From the NCBI RefSeq assembly GCF_039769985.1, contig NZ_JBDNCH010000002.1, positions 3,472,001 to 3,536,000 of the forward strand: a DNA stretch of 64,000 bases, in the 5' to 3' direction. The notes beneath the pieces were generated by a model. The model was given only the letters and a program-made list of their open reading frames with translations. It ran no database searches and had not been told where the DNA came from. Position 1 is the first letter of the stretch; the number at the start of each line of letters is the position of its first letter. The translations under genes and the position numbers were made by a program. This document shows positions 1 to 8,500 of the stretch, piece after piece. The DNA comes from Ponticoccus litoralis. GTDB taxonomy: Bacteria; Pseudomonadota; Alphaproteobacteria; Rhodobacterales; Rhodobacteraceae.

Positions 1-219
1 GGGCCGCAGGGGCTGGAGTTGTTCTGCGAAGACAATGGCAGGGGCGCGGGGGTCGCGGAGGTCGCGGAGGCAGAGGAGGGCGCCGGGATCGGCAAGCGGC
101 TCATGCATGCCGCGGCAGAGCAGGTCGGCGGAAAGCTGACGCTTGCGGCGGCGGACACGGGTTACCGGCTGCATCTGGTGGTGCCGCCGCCCGCGCTGCG
201 CGAGGGCGTCGCGGCCTGA
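1..219 (+). CDS. sensor histidine kinase, C-terminal fragment
   Basis: Only the last 72 codons are inside the window; the reading frame is open from base 1 to the TGA at 217-219. The fragment carries the end of a GHKL ATPase fold: a G1-like box (EDNGRG, residues 10-15 of the fragment), a G2-like box (GAGIGKRL, about 27-34) and a final strand pair (GGKLTLAA...GYRLHLVVP). This fits the ATP-binding domain of a two-component sensor kinase, which phosphorylates a histidine and then a response regulator. The spacing of the boxes is short, as in HWE/HisKA_2-type kinases. The sensor and histidine-bearing parts lie outside, so signal and partner are unknown. Confidence 0.55.
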   Translation, partial: GPQGLELFCEDNGRGAGVAEVAEAEEGAGIGKRLMHAAAEQVGGKLTLAAADTGYRLHLVVPPPALREGVAA

Positions 220-266
220 CGTGACGGGCCGAGCCGGGACGCGACGCCCCGGCACGGCACCCGTGC

Positions 267-1595
267 TCAGGCAGAGCCGCCGTCGGGGTCCAGCGGGCGG
301 ATCTTCAGCCGGGTGATGCGGTTGTTCTCGCGCGTCAGCACCTCGAAGCGGAAGCCGTGGAAGTTGAAGACCTGTCCGACCGCCGGGATCATCTGGCTTT
401 CGAAGATCACCAGACCCGCCACGGTATTGGCCTCGTCGTCCGGCAGCGTCCAGTCGGTCGCCCGGTTGAAGTCGCGGATCGTCATGGCGCCGTCGATCAC
501 GTAGTTGCCGTCCTCGGCCTTGCGGATCGGGTGCTCGGCATCCGGGTCGAATTCGTCGGTGATCTCGCCCACGATCTCCTCGAGGATGTCCTCCAGCGTG
601 ATCAGCCCCTTCAGCGACCCGTATTCGTCCACCACCAGCGCGAAATGCGTGCGGCGCCGCAGGAACTGGCGCATCTGCTCGTCCAGAGAGGTCGTGTCGG
701 GCACGAAATAGGGCTTCATGGCGACATCGGTCACCTTGAAGTCCTGAATGACACCGGCCATCGGGCGCTCTTCGTCCACCAGGCGGTACATGGCGCGCAG
801 CAGGTCCCGGGAATGCAGCACGCCGATGATGTTCTCGGGGTCGCCCTGGTAGACCGGCAGGCGGGTGTGGCTGCTTTCGAGGCATTGCCCCAGGATCTCC
901 TGCGGGCGCGCGTCGGCATCGATCATCTCGATCTTCGAGCGGTGCAGCATGACCTCTTCCACCGTCCGGTCGCCAAGGTCCAGCGCGCCAAGGATGCGGT
1001 CGCGGTCCTCCTTCTGGACGACACCCTCCGAGTGGCCAAGCTGCAGCGCCCCGGCGATTTCCTCGCGGACGGCCAGGATGTGGCTGTCGGGATCGGCGCG
1101 CACCCCGAAGACGCGCAGCACGCCGCGCACCAGCAGCCGCACGGCAGAGACCACGGGGGCGAAGAGCCGCACCACCACGGCGATCGGCGCCGCCACGCGC
1201 GCGGCGGCGGTTTCGGGATTGGTGATCGCATAGGTCTTCGGCAGCACCTCGGCGAAGATCAGCACGAGGAAGGTCATGAACAGCGTCGCCAGCGCCACGC
1301 CGCTTTCGCCGAAAAGCCGGGTGAACAGGGCTGTCGCCAGCGAGGTGGCGAGGATGTTCACCATATTGTTGCCCAGAAGGACCGACCCGATCAGCCGCTC
1401 GTTGTCCTCGGTGATCTTCAGGGCCTTCTCGGCGCCGCCCGACCCCTTGTCAGAGGCCGCCCGCAGCTTCCCGCGCGAGGCGGCGGTCAGCGCCGTCTCG
1501 GACCCCGAGAAGAAGGCCGAAAGCATGATCAGCGCCAGGATCGCCCCGGAGGTGAACCAGAAGGATGAATCGAGAAGGCTGCCAGCCGTTTCCAT
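267..1595 (-). CDS. CorC/HlyC-family CBS-domain membrane protein
   Basis: 442 residues, the usual length for this family. Domains in order: an N-terminal CNNM/DUF21 membrane domain with three to four hydrophobic segments (about residues 12-190), two CBS domains (about 215-345, with VMLHRSK at the first and VAMKPYFVP at the second), then the CorC_HlyC domain after the acidic LEDILEEIVGEITDEFD-type linker (about 360-437). The family is linked to Mg2+/Co2+ efflux and resistance, with the CBS pair probably sensing adenine nucleotides. The ATG start lies just before a long hydrophobic helix. It is the last gene of a minus-strand group after xerD, separated by about 320 bases that hold an intergenic repeat. 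Confidence 0.88.
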   Translation of the reverse strand: METAGSLLDSSFWFTSGAILALIMLSAFFSGSETALTAASRGKLRAASDKGSGGAEKALKITEDNERLIGSVLLGNNMVNILATSLATALFTRLFGESGVALATLFMTFLVLIFAEVLPKTYAITNPETAAARVAAPIAVVVRLFAPVVSAVRLLVRGVLRVFGVRADPDSHILAVREEIAGALQLGHSEGVVQKEDRDRILGALDLGDRTVEEVMLHRSKIEMIDADARPQEILGQCLESSHTRLPVYQGDPENIIGVLHSRDLLRAMYRLVDEERPMAGVIQDFKVTDVAMKPYFVPDTTSLDEQMRQFLRRRTHFALVVDEYGSLKGLITLEDILEEIVGEITDEFDPDAEHPIRKAEDGNYVIDGAMTIRDFNRATDWTLPDDEANTVAGLVIFESQMIPAVGQVFNFHGFRFEVLTRENNRITRLKIRPLDPDGGSA

Positions 1596-1915
1596 GGATC
1601 AGGTCTTTTCCCTATAGATGCGGTGCGGCCGGTCTCTGTCCGGCCCCCTCGCAGGGTTATGGGCCTCCGCCCGGGGCGGTTCAAGCCCGGCGGGTCAAAC
1701 TTCCCGCCGGACCGCGACCCGCCACCCCGGCGCGGGCCCTTGCTTCTTTGGTCTTCCAAATACCCTCGGGGGAGGCCCGCAGGGCCGGGGGCAGAGCCCC
1801 CTGCGAGATGGCCATGATGTCCCGGCTCCGCCAGCGCCGATCAGTCTTCTCCGGGGCCGCCCGCGCGCCGCGCAGCGGCGCGCCGGTCGGCTCGCGCAGC
1901 GAGGCGAAACCGCTC
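1596..1915. other. gap between corC-like gene and xerD
   Basis: About 320 bases lie between the xerD stop and the corC-like start. No credible gene is seen. The stretch holds one copy of the intergenic hairpin repeat (1742-1801). The promoter of the corC-like gene should lie between that repeat and 1595, but no clear -35/-10 pair was picked out. Confidence 0.5.
1742..1801 (-). repeat. intergenic hairpin repeat, copy A
   Basis: Read on the minus strand, this is a G5/C5 hairpin (GGGGGCTCTGCCCCC), a G/C-rich spacer, then GGGTATTTGGAAGACCAAAG. It lies about 115 bases past the xerD stop and has the same orientation as xerD. The same element recurs at 13511, 30766, 46102, 46172, 54231 and 58345. 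A terminator or mRNA-end role is an inference from placement. Confidence 0.7.
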
Positions 1916-2845
1916 TCAGCCGTCGCGGGCCAGGGGGTGGTGATCCAGCACCAGCGCCCGCAAACGCGCTTCCAGGACATGGGTGTAGATCTCGGTCGTC
2001 GCCACATCCGCATGGCCCAGCAGGGTCTGGATCGCCCGCAGGTCGGCGCCATTGGCTAGCAGATGGGTGGCGAAGGCATGGCGCAGCGTGTGCGGGGTGA
2101 CCTTGGCGGGGCTGACCCCGGCCGCCACCGCGAAGTCCTTGATCGCCATGTAGAAGGCATGGCGTGTCAGGTGCCCGGCCTTGCCGCGAGAGGGGAACAG
2201 GAAGGGCGACAGCGGTTTGCCCGCTGCCTGCTTTGCCTCTTCGCCGGCCTCGCGCTGGACCAGCCAGTCGGCCAGCGCCGCGCGGGCCGGCGGCGACAGC
2301 GGCACCATGCGCTCCTTGCCGCCCTTGCCGCGGATCAGCAGCATGCGCGGATCGCCCCGGGCCGAGGAAACCGGCAGCGACACCAGTTCCGTGACCCGCA
2401 TGCCGGTGGCGTAAAGCAGCTGCATCAGGCAGGCGTTGCGGCTGCGGTCGACCGCTGTCCGGCCATGTGCCGCGCCCGCGTCGAGCAGGCGGTCCACCTC
2501 CTCGACCGACAGGGTCTTGGGCAGGCGCCTGTCGCGGCCCGGCCCGGCGATCTGCACCGCCGGGTTGTCCCCGCGCAGGCCCTCTTCGAAGGCGAAGCGG
2601 TACAGCTGCTTGATCGCCGACAGCCGCCGCGCCCGCGTGGCCCGCGACAGCCCCCGGCGATCGCAATGCACCAGGTAGGCCTCGACGTCGTCCTGCATCG
2701 CCGTGGCAAAGTCGCGGCCCTGATCGCCCAGCCAGTCGGCGGCATGGGTCAGGTCGCGCTCGTAGGCGGCCAGCGTATTGCCCGCCGCGCCGCGCTCGGC
2801 GGCCATGGCTTCGAGGAAGCGGGGGATCCACTGGGCGGTGCTCAT
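1916..2845 (-). CDS. xerD: site-specific tyrosine recombinase XerD
   Basis: 309 residues, normal for XerD. With XerC it resolves chromosome dimers at dif near the division septum. The N-terminal SAM-like core-binding domain spans about residues 1-90 and the catalytic domain about 105-300. All six catalytic positions are present: R150 (ATGMR), K174 (GKGGKER), H252 and R255 (HTLRH), H278 (LLGH) and the nucleophile Y287 (EIYTHV). The start overlaps the stop of the upstream gene as ATGA, so the two are translationally coupled. The xerD, small-protein and aroK neighbourhood is typical of Rhodobacterales. No phage genes lie nearby, so this is the housekeeping recombinase and not an integrase. Confidence 0.95.
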   Translation of the reverse strand: MSTAQWIPRFLEAMAAERGAAGNTLAAYERDLTHAADWLGDQGRDFATAMQDDVEAYLVHCDRRGLSRATRARRLSAIKQLYRFAFEEGLRGDNPAVQIAGPGRDRRLPKTLSVEEVDRLLDAGAAHGRTAVDRSRNACLMQLLYATGMRVTELVSLPVSSARGDPRMLLIRGKGGKERMVPLSPPARAALADWLVQREAGEEAKQAAGKPLSPFLFPSRGKAGHLTRHAFYMAIKDFAVAAGVSPAKVTPHTLRHAFATHLLANGADLRAIQTLLGHADVATTEIYTHVLEARLRALVLDHHPLARDG

Positions 2846-4302
2846 CGCCGCGCCCGTTCCGCGTCAAGCAGCACCAGTTCCAGCGCGGCGCGGCGGGCCG
2901 TGTCTTCCAGCCCCACCGCGCGCAGGGTGGCAAGCGCATCGGTCAGGTCGCCGCCGTTGCCAGCCGCGCCGCTGGCAAACAGCGCCATGGCGCGCAGGAT
3001 CACCTCGCCCAAGCGGCCCTGCGCCAGTTGCTCTGTCAGCACCGGCGGGGGCGCGGCCTCGCCAAAGCCCTCGGCGATCGCCTCGGCATGGGGCAGGTCC
3101 GGCAGAGGCGCGGCGGGCGCATCGCCACGGGCAATGGCGCTCAGGAAGGCGATCTCGGGGCTGTTGCCGGTCAGGCCCGACGCAAGCTCTTCGTAGGCGG
3201 GCGAGAGGAAGGCGGCCCGCGCCGCCAGCCGTGCCGCCGCCGGGTCGAGCCCCTCGACCGTCGCCAGCGGCGCGGCGAAGAGCTGCGAGAAGGGCACCAG
3301 CAGCCCGGCGCTGGCCATCTGCGGCCAGACCTGCCGCAGGGTCAGGCCGACGGTATCCGGCGCCCCGCGCTCCAGCGCCCGCTCGAAGGCCTGCAGGGCC
3401 TCGACCCGGTCCCACAGGCCTCCCGAGGCGGCGGGTTCGCGCAGCGAGTAGATGCCCAGCAGGCGGTTCGGCGGCAGGCTGCCCGCCCGCGCCAGCCGTT
3501 CCGCCGCCTGGATCTGGTCGCGCCAGCCGTTGTCGCCCGACAGGTCCAGAACCGCGAAGGGCAGGGGCAGCGGGGCGGTGGGCAGCGGCTCCCCCAGCGC
3601 CTCGAACAGCCGGAATTCCAGCGGCGAGGGCCGCACCGGCGGCAAGAGCTCGCCCTCTGCTAGTTCGGGATCAAGGAACCGGGTCAGCAGCTCGACCTGC
3701 CGCCCGCGCAATTCGCCAAGCGTCTCGCCGGTGCGCAACAGCAGGGCGGCGCGGGTCCAGTCGCCGCCCCGGGCGGTGCAGAAGATGCGCAGGGACATGT
3801 CGTCGCTGAGCATCGGGTTGCGTTCCAGCGTCTGGCAGACCGGTTCCGACCGGCCCAGCAGCAGCCCCAGGTCGGCCCAGTGGCGGAACAGCCGGGGATC
3901 GTCCACGCCGGTCAGGTCCAGCAGGGCGCGGGCCTCTTCGACGGCGCCGCTGTCCACCAGCCAGCCCAGCCGCCCGGTCAGATGCGCAAGGTCGGCGTCG
4001 CCCGCGGGCGGGTCCGCCTCGGCCAGCATCAGCGTGCGCATCTGTTCCCGCAGCACCGGCACCGAAAGGTCCAGCGCGGCGATCAGCGTCGACAGGACCG
4101 CCGGGTCCGAGGACCGCCACAGGCTGCCGGGCAGCCCCGTCACCGAGGGCGGCAAGAGCCCTGCGGCGCCGGGGTTCGGCGCGTCCAGCGGGGCGGTCTC
4201 GACCGACGGGGGCGTGGCGCTGTCGGCCACAGGCGCATCCTGCGCCAGAGCGGGCCCCGCCGTCAGCAGGGCCAGCAGGATCGCACGGGTCTCAGTTCTC
4301 AT
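2842..4302 (-). CDS. putative secreted protein of unknown function
   Basis: 486 residues. I do not recognise a domain. The protein begins with a signal peptide (MRTETRAILLALLTAGPALAQD, shown in parts: charged n-region, hydrophobic core, A-x-A-like site near residue 20). The rest is rich in Ala, Leu and Pro with repeated amphipathic helices, suggesting an alpha-solenoid or TPR-like periplasmic protein. The start was chosen at ATG 4302 because GGAG lies about 5 bases upstream and the signal peptide follows at once; longer upstream starts would run into the preceding small gene. It overlaps that gene by 11 bases and xerD by ATGA, giving a tight three-gene unit. Confidence 0.7.
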   Translation of the reverse strand: MRTETRAILLALLTAGPALAQDAPVADSATPPSVETAPLDAPNPGAAGLLPPSVTGLPGSLWRSSDPAVLSTLIAALDLSVPVLREQMRTLMLAEADPPAGDADLAHLTGRLGWLVDSGAVEEARALLDLTGVDDPRLFRHWADLGLLLGRSEPVCQTLERNPMLSDDMSLRIFCTARGGDWTRAALLLRTGETLGELRGRQVELLTRFLDPELAEGELLPPVRPSPLEFRLFEALGEPLPTAPLPLPFAVLDLSGDNGWRDQIQAAERLARAGSLPPNRLLGIYSLREPAASGGLWDRVEALQAFERALERGAPDTVGLTLRQVWPQMASAGLLVPFSQLFAAPLATVEGLDPAAARLAARAAFLSPAYEELASGLTGNSPEIAFLSAIARGDAPAAPLPDLPHAEAIAEGFGEAAPPPVLTEQLAQGRLGEVILRAMALFASGAAGNGGDLTDALATLRAVGLEDTARRAALELVLLDAERARR

Positions 4303-4441
4303 CCAGCTCCACCGGGACGCGGATCTCGGATTGCGGCGGGCTGAAGTCGGCGCCGAAGAACGGCCCGACATAGGCATAGGCCACCAGGGCAATCGCGCCC
4401 AGCACCAGAAGATAAAACAGCCATTTGATCAGTCGGCCCAT
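4292..4441 (-). CDS. small single-pass membrane protein, 49 aa
   Basis: A 49-codon gene from ATG 4441 to TGA 4292. It begins MGRLIKWLFYLLVLGAIALV, a short basic n-region followed by one hydrophobic span (about residues 6-24), then a soluble tail ending VPVELDEN. An AAGGA-like ribosome site precedes the start by about 5 bases. Its last 11 bases overlap the start of the next gene (ATGAGAACTGA), which supports a real, coupled reading frame. Function is unknown. The following gene is predicted to be exported, so an envelope role is plausible. It diverges from aroK, sharing the roughly 100-base control region between them. Confidence 0.7.
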   Translation of the reverse strand: MGRLIKWLFYLLVLGAIALVAYAYVGPFFGADFSPPQSEIRVPVELDEN

Positions 4442-4538
4442 GCCATTGGTCCTTGCCTCATGTTATTTTTTGAACTTGTACCTAGCCTTTTTGTCCCGTT
4501 CACGTCATTCACGCAACGAAGAAACGGATGGGCAAGGG
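4442..4538. promoter_or_regulatory. divergent control region, small membrane gene / aroK
   Basis: About 97 bases separate the two divergent starts. It is clearly A+T-richer than its surroundings, with runs such as TTATTTTTTGAAC and CCTTTTTGTCCC. Promoters for both directions should lie here. No confident -35/-10 pair was assigned. Confidence 0.4.
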
Positions 4539-5113
4539 ATGGCCGAAGGGGCGGTTCACAAGGGTTTGATCCTGCACAAGACTGTGGTCTTCGTGGGAAT
4601 GATGGGCGCGGGCAAGACTGCCGTGGGCCGGACCCTTGCCGCCCGGCTGGGTGTGGTCTTCCGCGATTCGGATCACGAGATCGAAGAAGCCGCCAACATG
4701 ACCATCGCCGAGATCTTCGAACGCGATGGCGAGGCCTTCTTTCGCCGCAAGGAAAGCCAGGTGATCGGTACCGTCTGCTGGAAGGCAGGCCGGGGGTGCT
4801 GTCGACCGGCGGCGGGGCGTTCATGACCGAAGGCAACCGCCGGATGATCACCGAACTGGGGGTCTCGGTCTGGCTCAACGCCGATCTGCCGGTGCTCTGG
4901 GACCGGGTCCGGCACAAGGACACGCGCCCGCTGTTGAAGACGCCGGATCCGCTGGGCACCCTGACCCGGCTTTATGAACAACGGGTGCCGATCTATGCGC
5001 AGGCGGATCTGACCGTGCGCTCGGACCCGGGAATGACGCTCGACGCCATGGCGCGCCGGGTGACAGAGGCGCTGCTGGCAGAGCGGCCCGACGTGCTGGA
5101 GAGACGCGAATGA
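4539..5113 (+). CDS. aroK: shikimate kinase (frameshift in sequence)
   Basis: Shikimate kinase phosphorylates shikimate at the 3-OH in aromatic amino acid synthesis. The P-loop GMMGAGKT is at residues 20-27 and the substrate-binding DSD at about 47-49 (FRDSDHEI). The frame breaks near 4765-4775, inside the helix after FFRRKESQVI. It resumes one frame over with LLEGRPGVLSTGGGAF and runs to the TGA at 5111-5113. Closing the net -1 (or +2) change gives 191 residues, normal for AroK. The stop overlaps the aroB start as ATGA. The start at 4539 has a weak ribosome site. A real loss is unlikely because both halves are well conserved and aroB is intact. Confidence 0.85.
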
Positions 5114-6222
5114 TCGAAGTAGTCCCCGTCCCGCTGCCGGGGCGCGCATACGAGGTGCGCATCGGCGCGGGTCTGATCGAGGATGCGGGCGCGCAGATTG
5201 CGCCGCTCTTGCGCCGCCCGCGCGTGGCCGTGGTCAGCGACGAGACCGTGGCGGCGCATTGGCTGCCGGTCTTGCAACAGGCCCTGAAGGCCCAGGGCAT
5301 CGAGAGCACCGCCCTGACCCTGCCCGCCGGAGAGGCGACCAAGGGCTGGCCGCAGTTCACCCGCACGGTGGAATGGCTGCTGGAGCAGAAGATCGAGCGC
5401 CGCGACGTGGTGATCGCCCTTGGCGGTGGCGTCATCGGTGACCTCGTGGGCTTTGCCGCCGCCGTCCTGCGGCGGGGCGTGCGCTTCGTGCAGGTGCCGA
5501 CCTCGCTGCTGGCGCAGGTCGACAGTTCCGTGGGCGGCAAGACCGGGATCAACGCGCCGCAGGGCAAGAACCTGATCGGCGCCTTCCACCAGCCCAGCCT
5601 CGTCCTGGCCGACATCGGCGTGCTGGACACGCTGACGCCGCGCGATTTCCGCGCCGGCATGGGCGAGGTGGTGAAGTACGGAATGCTCGGGGATTCCGAA
5701 TTCTTCCAGTGGCTTGAGGCGCATGGCTCATCCGTTGTGGCAGGGGACCGGGCGGCCCGGAGCCATGCGGTCCGCCGCTCTGTCGAGATGAAGGCAGAGA
5801 TCGTCCTGCGCGACGAAACCGAACAGGGCGACCGCGCGCTGCTGAACCTTGGCCATACCTTCTGTCACGCGCTGGAGGCGGCGACCGGCTATTCCGACCG
5901 GCTGCTGCATGGCGAGGGCGTGGCCATCGGCTGCGCGCTGGCCTTCGCCCTGTCGGCGCGGCTGGGCCTCTGTCCGCAAGAGGATCCAAGCCGCGTGCGC
6001 GCGCTGATCCGCGACCTGGGGATGCGCTGCGACCTTTCGGATATCCCCGGAGACCTGCCGGGGGCCGAGGCGCTGCTGGATCTCATGGGGCAGGACAAGA
6101 AGGTGGTGGACGGGCAGCTGCGCTTCATCCTCGCACGGGGGATCGGCGACAGCTTCGTCACTTCGGACGTGCCGCGCGACACCGTTCTGGAGCTGCTGCG
6201 CGAAGAGCTGGATCGCCGCTGA
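5110..6222 (+). CDS. aroB: 3-dehydroquinate synthase
   Basis: 370 residues, full length. AroB converts DAHP to 3-dehydroquinate using NAD+ and a divalent metal, the second step of the shikimate pathway. Visible signatures are the NAD-binding glycine region (VVIALGGGVIGDLVGFAAA, about residues 98-116), VPTSLLAQVDSSVGGKTG (about 128-146), the catalytic segment GMGEVVKYGML, and the metal-ligand regions NLGHTFCHALE and LLHGEGVAIG. It overlaps aroK by ATGA, the common aroK-aroB pairing. The downstream asparaginase-like gene starts 15 bases after the stop, so all three are probably co-transcribed. Confidence 0.96.
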   Translation: MIEVVPVPLPGRAYEVRIGAGLIEDAGAQIAPLLRRPRVAVVSDETVAAHWLPVLQQALKAQGIESTALTLPAGEATKGWPQFTRTVEWLLEQKIERRDVVIALGGGVIGDLVGFAAAVLRRGVRFVQVPTSLLAQVDSSVGGKTGINAPQGKNLIGAFHQPSLVLADIGVLDTLTPRDFRAGMGEVVKYGMLGDSEFFQWLEAHGSSVVAGDRAARSHAVRRSVEMKAEIVLRDETEQGDRALLNLGHTFCHALEAATGYSDRLLHGEGVAIGCALAFALSARLGLCPQEDPSRVRALIRDLGMRCDLSDIPGDLPGAEALLDLMGQDKKVVDGQLRFILARGIGDSFVTSDVPRDTVLELLREELDRR

Positions 6223-6237
6223 ACCGTTGGGGGAGTT

Positions 6238-6729
6238 ATGAAAGACCTGCGCATCCTCGTGACCGGCGGGACCATCGACAAGGTGCATGACCCGCGCACC
6301 GAGGGCCTGTCCTTTTCGCCCGACGGCGCCACGCATCTGCCCGAGATGCTGCGCATCGCGCGCTGTCATTTCCCGGTGGTGCAGCTGCTGATGCTGAAGG
6401 ACAGCCTGTATTTCGACGATGCCGACCGCGCTTCCATTGCCAAGGCCGTCGAGGACGCGCCCGAGCCCTGCGTCGTCATCACCCACGGCACCGGCACCAT
6501 GGGCGAGACCGCGCGCTTTCTCGCCCCCTTGGTCGGCGACAAGACCGTGGTGCTGACCGGCGCGATGCGGCCCTTCTCGCTTTATGCCTCGGATGGCGAG
6601 TTCAATCTGGGCGGCGCGGTCGTGGCGGCGCAGATGCTGGCGCCGGGCGTCTGGGGCGTGATGAACGGGCGGGTCTTCGCTGCCGAGGCGCTGAACAAGA
6701 ACGTCGAACAGGGGCGCTTCGACGCCTGA
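6238..6729 (+). CDS. asparaginase N-domain protein, short form
   Basis: 163 residues, about half a classical L-asparaginase. It contains the two catalytic motifs of the N-terminal domain: TGGTIDK (residues 9-15, nucleophilic Thr region) and THGTGTM (about 83-89, Thr-Asp/Lys region), plus TGAMRPF. The C-terminal dimerisation domain is absent, and the protein ends naturally at NVEQGRFDA. Stand-alone N-domain asparaginase-like proteins are common in Proteobacteria; whether they hydrolyse asparagine is uncertain. The start follows aroB by 15 bases with a GGGGGAG ribosome site. A bidirectional terminator lies between it and the convergent ssb. Confidence 0.8.
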   Translation: MKDLRILVTGGTIDKVHDPRTEGLSFSPDGATHLPEMLRIARCHFPVVQLLMLKDSLYFDDADRASIAKAVEDAPEPCVVITHGTGTMGETARFLAPLVGDKTVVLTGAMRPFSLYASDGEFNLGGAVVAAQMLAPGVWGVMNGRVFAAEALNKNVEQGRFDA

Positions 6730-6805
6730 GCTGCGGCGCTGTCACGGGCAGGGTGCGGCGCGCGCGAAGGACGAAGGCCGAGGAGGCGGCAGCCCCCTGA
6801 ACGCA

Positions 6806-6833
6806 AAGACCCCGACCGATGGGCCGGGGTCTT
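6806..6833. terminator. bidirectional terminator, asparaginase-like gene / ssb
   Basis: A perfect 9-bp stem (AAGACCCCG / CGGGGTCTT) with a 10-base loop lies between two convergent genes. The flanks carry A-rich and T-rich ends (GCAAAGAC and TCTTGTT), so it can act in either direction. Confidence 0.75.
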
Positions 6834-6855
6834 GTTCGTTCTGAAGGCGAAAGCC

Positions 6856-7383
6856 CTAGAACGGGATTTCGTCGTCGATATCGCGCGAAGGCGCGCGCGA
6901 GGGGCCAGAGCCGCCGCCCGAGGAGGACCCGCCGCCGTAGCCGCCGTCATCGTAACCGCCGCGGTCGTCGTAGCCGCCACCGCCACCACCGCCGTAGCTG
7001 CCACCGCCGCCACCGCCACCGCCGCCGCCGTCACGACCGTCGAGCATCTGCAGCGAGCCGCCGAAGCCCTGGATCACGACCTCGGTCGAATAGCGGTCCT
7101 GACCGCTCTGGTCCTGCCATTTGCGGGTCTGAAGCTGGCCCTCGATATAGACCTTCGAGCCCTTGCGCAGATACTGTTCGCAGACCCGCACCAGCCCTTC
7201 CTGGAAGATCGCGACAGAGTGCCACTCTGTGCGTTCCTTGCGCTCTCCGGTGTTGCGGTCCTTCCATGTTTCCGAGGTGGCGATCCGCAGGTTGCAGACC
7301 TTGCCGCCGTTCTGGAAGGTGCGCACCTCGGGGTCGCGCCCGAGGTTGCCGATGAGGATCACCTTGTTCACCGATCCGGCCAT
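6856..7383 (-). CDS. ssb: single-stranded DNA-binding protein
   Basis: 175 residues. SSB coats single-stranded DNA in replication, recombination and repair. The OB fold occupies about residues 1-115 (VNKVILIGNLGRDPEVR, WHSVAIFQEGL, GSKVYIEGQL). A glycine-rich linker follows with runs of ten and seven consecutive glycines (about 120-165). The end is the acidic DIDDEIPF tip that recruits partner proteins. The ATG at 7383 was chosen because MAGSVNKVILIGNLG is the normal start; the longer open frame upstream has no support. The poly-glycine DNA is repetitive, so its exact length could be affected by sequencing error. Confidence 0.96.
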   Translation of the reverse strand: MAGSVNKVILIGNLGRDPEVRTFQNGGKVCNLRIATSETWKDRNTGERKERTEWHSVAIFQEGLVRVCEQYLRKGSKVYIEGQLQTRKWQDQSGQDRYSTEVVIQGFGGSLQMLDGRDGGGGGGGGGGSYGGGGGGGYDDRGGYDDGGYGGGSSSGGGSGPSRAPSRDIDDEIPF

Positions 7384-7542
7384 GTCGTTCCCTTTCGAAT
7401 CTTGTTTTCGGCGTCGTTTCGCCGACCGTATACCAGCCGTGGCCCTGGCCGAAAGGGGCAGGGCATCGGTGCTGGTCCTATGGGCGAAAACTGGGTAAGG
7501 TCGCGCCCGGACAGTGATTGAACGATTACGGGACGGGATGCC

Positions 7543-8157
7543 ATGGGGCTGGCGGCTTTGAAAGTCGGAGCGGTCGTAGGGGCCGCGCTGCTGACCACGG
7601 GTGCGGCAGCGGATGTACTTTCGACCAAGAACCGGGCCATGCTGTTCGGCAACCAGACACGGGTTCTGGATAGCCGGGCCGCGCAGCAATACAACAACTC
7701 TGTAAGGCTGAAGCCGCCGACCGTCGTGACTCCGACGAAATGGGGCACGGTAACGCCCGAGGACGGGACGGTGCCGCGCTATCGCGGGCGTTACAATGGC
7801 CCCTATGCGGATCTGGCCCGCGTCGCCGCGCGGCGCAACGGCATCCCCGAGGACCTGTTCCTGCGGCTGGTCATGCAGGAATCGCGTTTCAACCCGAAGG
7901 CCCTGTCCCACAAGGGCGCGATCGGGCTGGCGCAGCTGATGCCGGGCACCGCGAAGGTGCTGGGCGTCGATCCGCACGACCCCGAGCAGAACCTCGAGGG
8001 CGGGGCGCGCTACCTGAAGGCGCAATACGTGAAGTTCGGCTCGTGGCGGCTGGCGCTGGCGGCCTATAACGCCGGGCCGGGTGCGGTGATCAAGCACGGC
8101 GGCGTGCCGCCCTACCGCGAGACCAAGAACTACGTGAAGGTCATCTGGGGCAGCTGA
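7543..8157 (+). CDS. lytic murein transglycosylase, SLT domain
   Basis: 204 residues. These enzymes cleave the MurNAc-GlcNAc bond of peptidoglycan, leaving 1,6-anhydroMurNAc. An N-terminal signal peptide is visible (VGAVVGAALLTTGAAA, to about residue 24). The SLT domain covers about residues 83-204: the catalytic Glu is E113 in MQESRFNPKALS, followed by GAIGLAQLMPGTA, the substrate-groove GGARYLK and LALAAYNAGPGAV. It faces ssb divergently across about 160 bases. There is no lipobox or amidase domain, so it is probably a soluble periplasmic enzyme. Confidence 0.9.
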   Translation: MGLAALKVGAVVGAALLTTGAAADVLSTKNRAMLFGNQTRVLDSRAAQQYNNSVRLKPPTVVTPTKWGTVTPEDGTVPRYRGRYNGPYADLARVAARRNGIPEDLFLRLVMQESRFNPKALSHKGAIGLAQLMPGTAKVLGVDPHDPEQNLEGGARYLKAQYVKFGSWRLALAAYNAGPGAVIKHGGVPPYRETKNYVKVIWGS

Positions 8158-8500
8158 CCGGCTGCGCGGCGGGCTTGGCCCGTGCCGCGCGCCTTTGTCC
8201 CCGGGCCGCCCGGCGCCTGCCAGAACTCCGGCTCGGCGCCCTTCCAGAACATCCCGCAAAGGCGGCCCGGCAGGGGCGATGGAGGCCGTGAGAGCCGAGA
8301 GAACCACGCAGGTCTCAGCAGCGGCCCCTGACGGCGCGGATGACCGCGGCGCGGCCTTGCGCTGCGGCGGGGGCGAGCGGCAGCGGCGCGGGCAGCGTGC
8401 CTTTTCACGATGGCATCACCAATGTCCGCTTTTGGTACGTCCGCGATCGTGGTCGCCTCTGCCGGGGGGGACGGGGCCGGGTTCCCCCGGATTGAACCGA
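8158..8500. other. gap between lytic transglycosylase and CDF gene
   Basis: About 340 bases between two convergent genes. Apart from the hairpin at its left end, no gene, repeat or RNA was recognised. An open frame on the minus strand here has no protein-like features and overlaps the neighbours. Confidence 0.4.
8164..8190 (+). terminator. hairpin after lytic transglycosylase gene
   Basis: Nested palindrome starting 7 bases past the stop: GCGCGGC pairs with GCCGCGC and, inside it, GGGC with GCCC around a TTG loop. Only a short T-poor tail follows (GCCTTTG), so it would be a weak intrinsic terminator. Confidence 0.45.

Noticed and set aside
1916..2845. Phage or integron integrase
   Set aside because: Length, motifs and housekeeping context match XerD; no attachment repeats or phage genes nearby.
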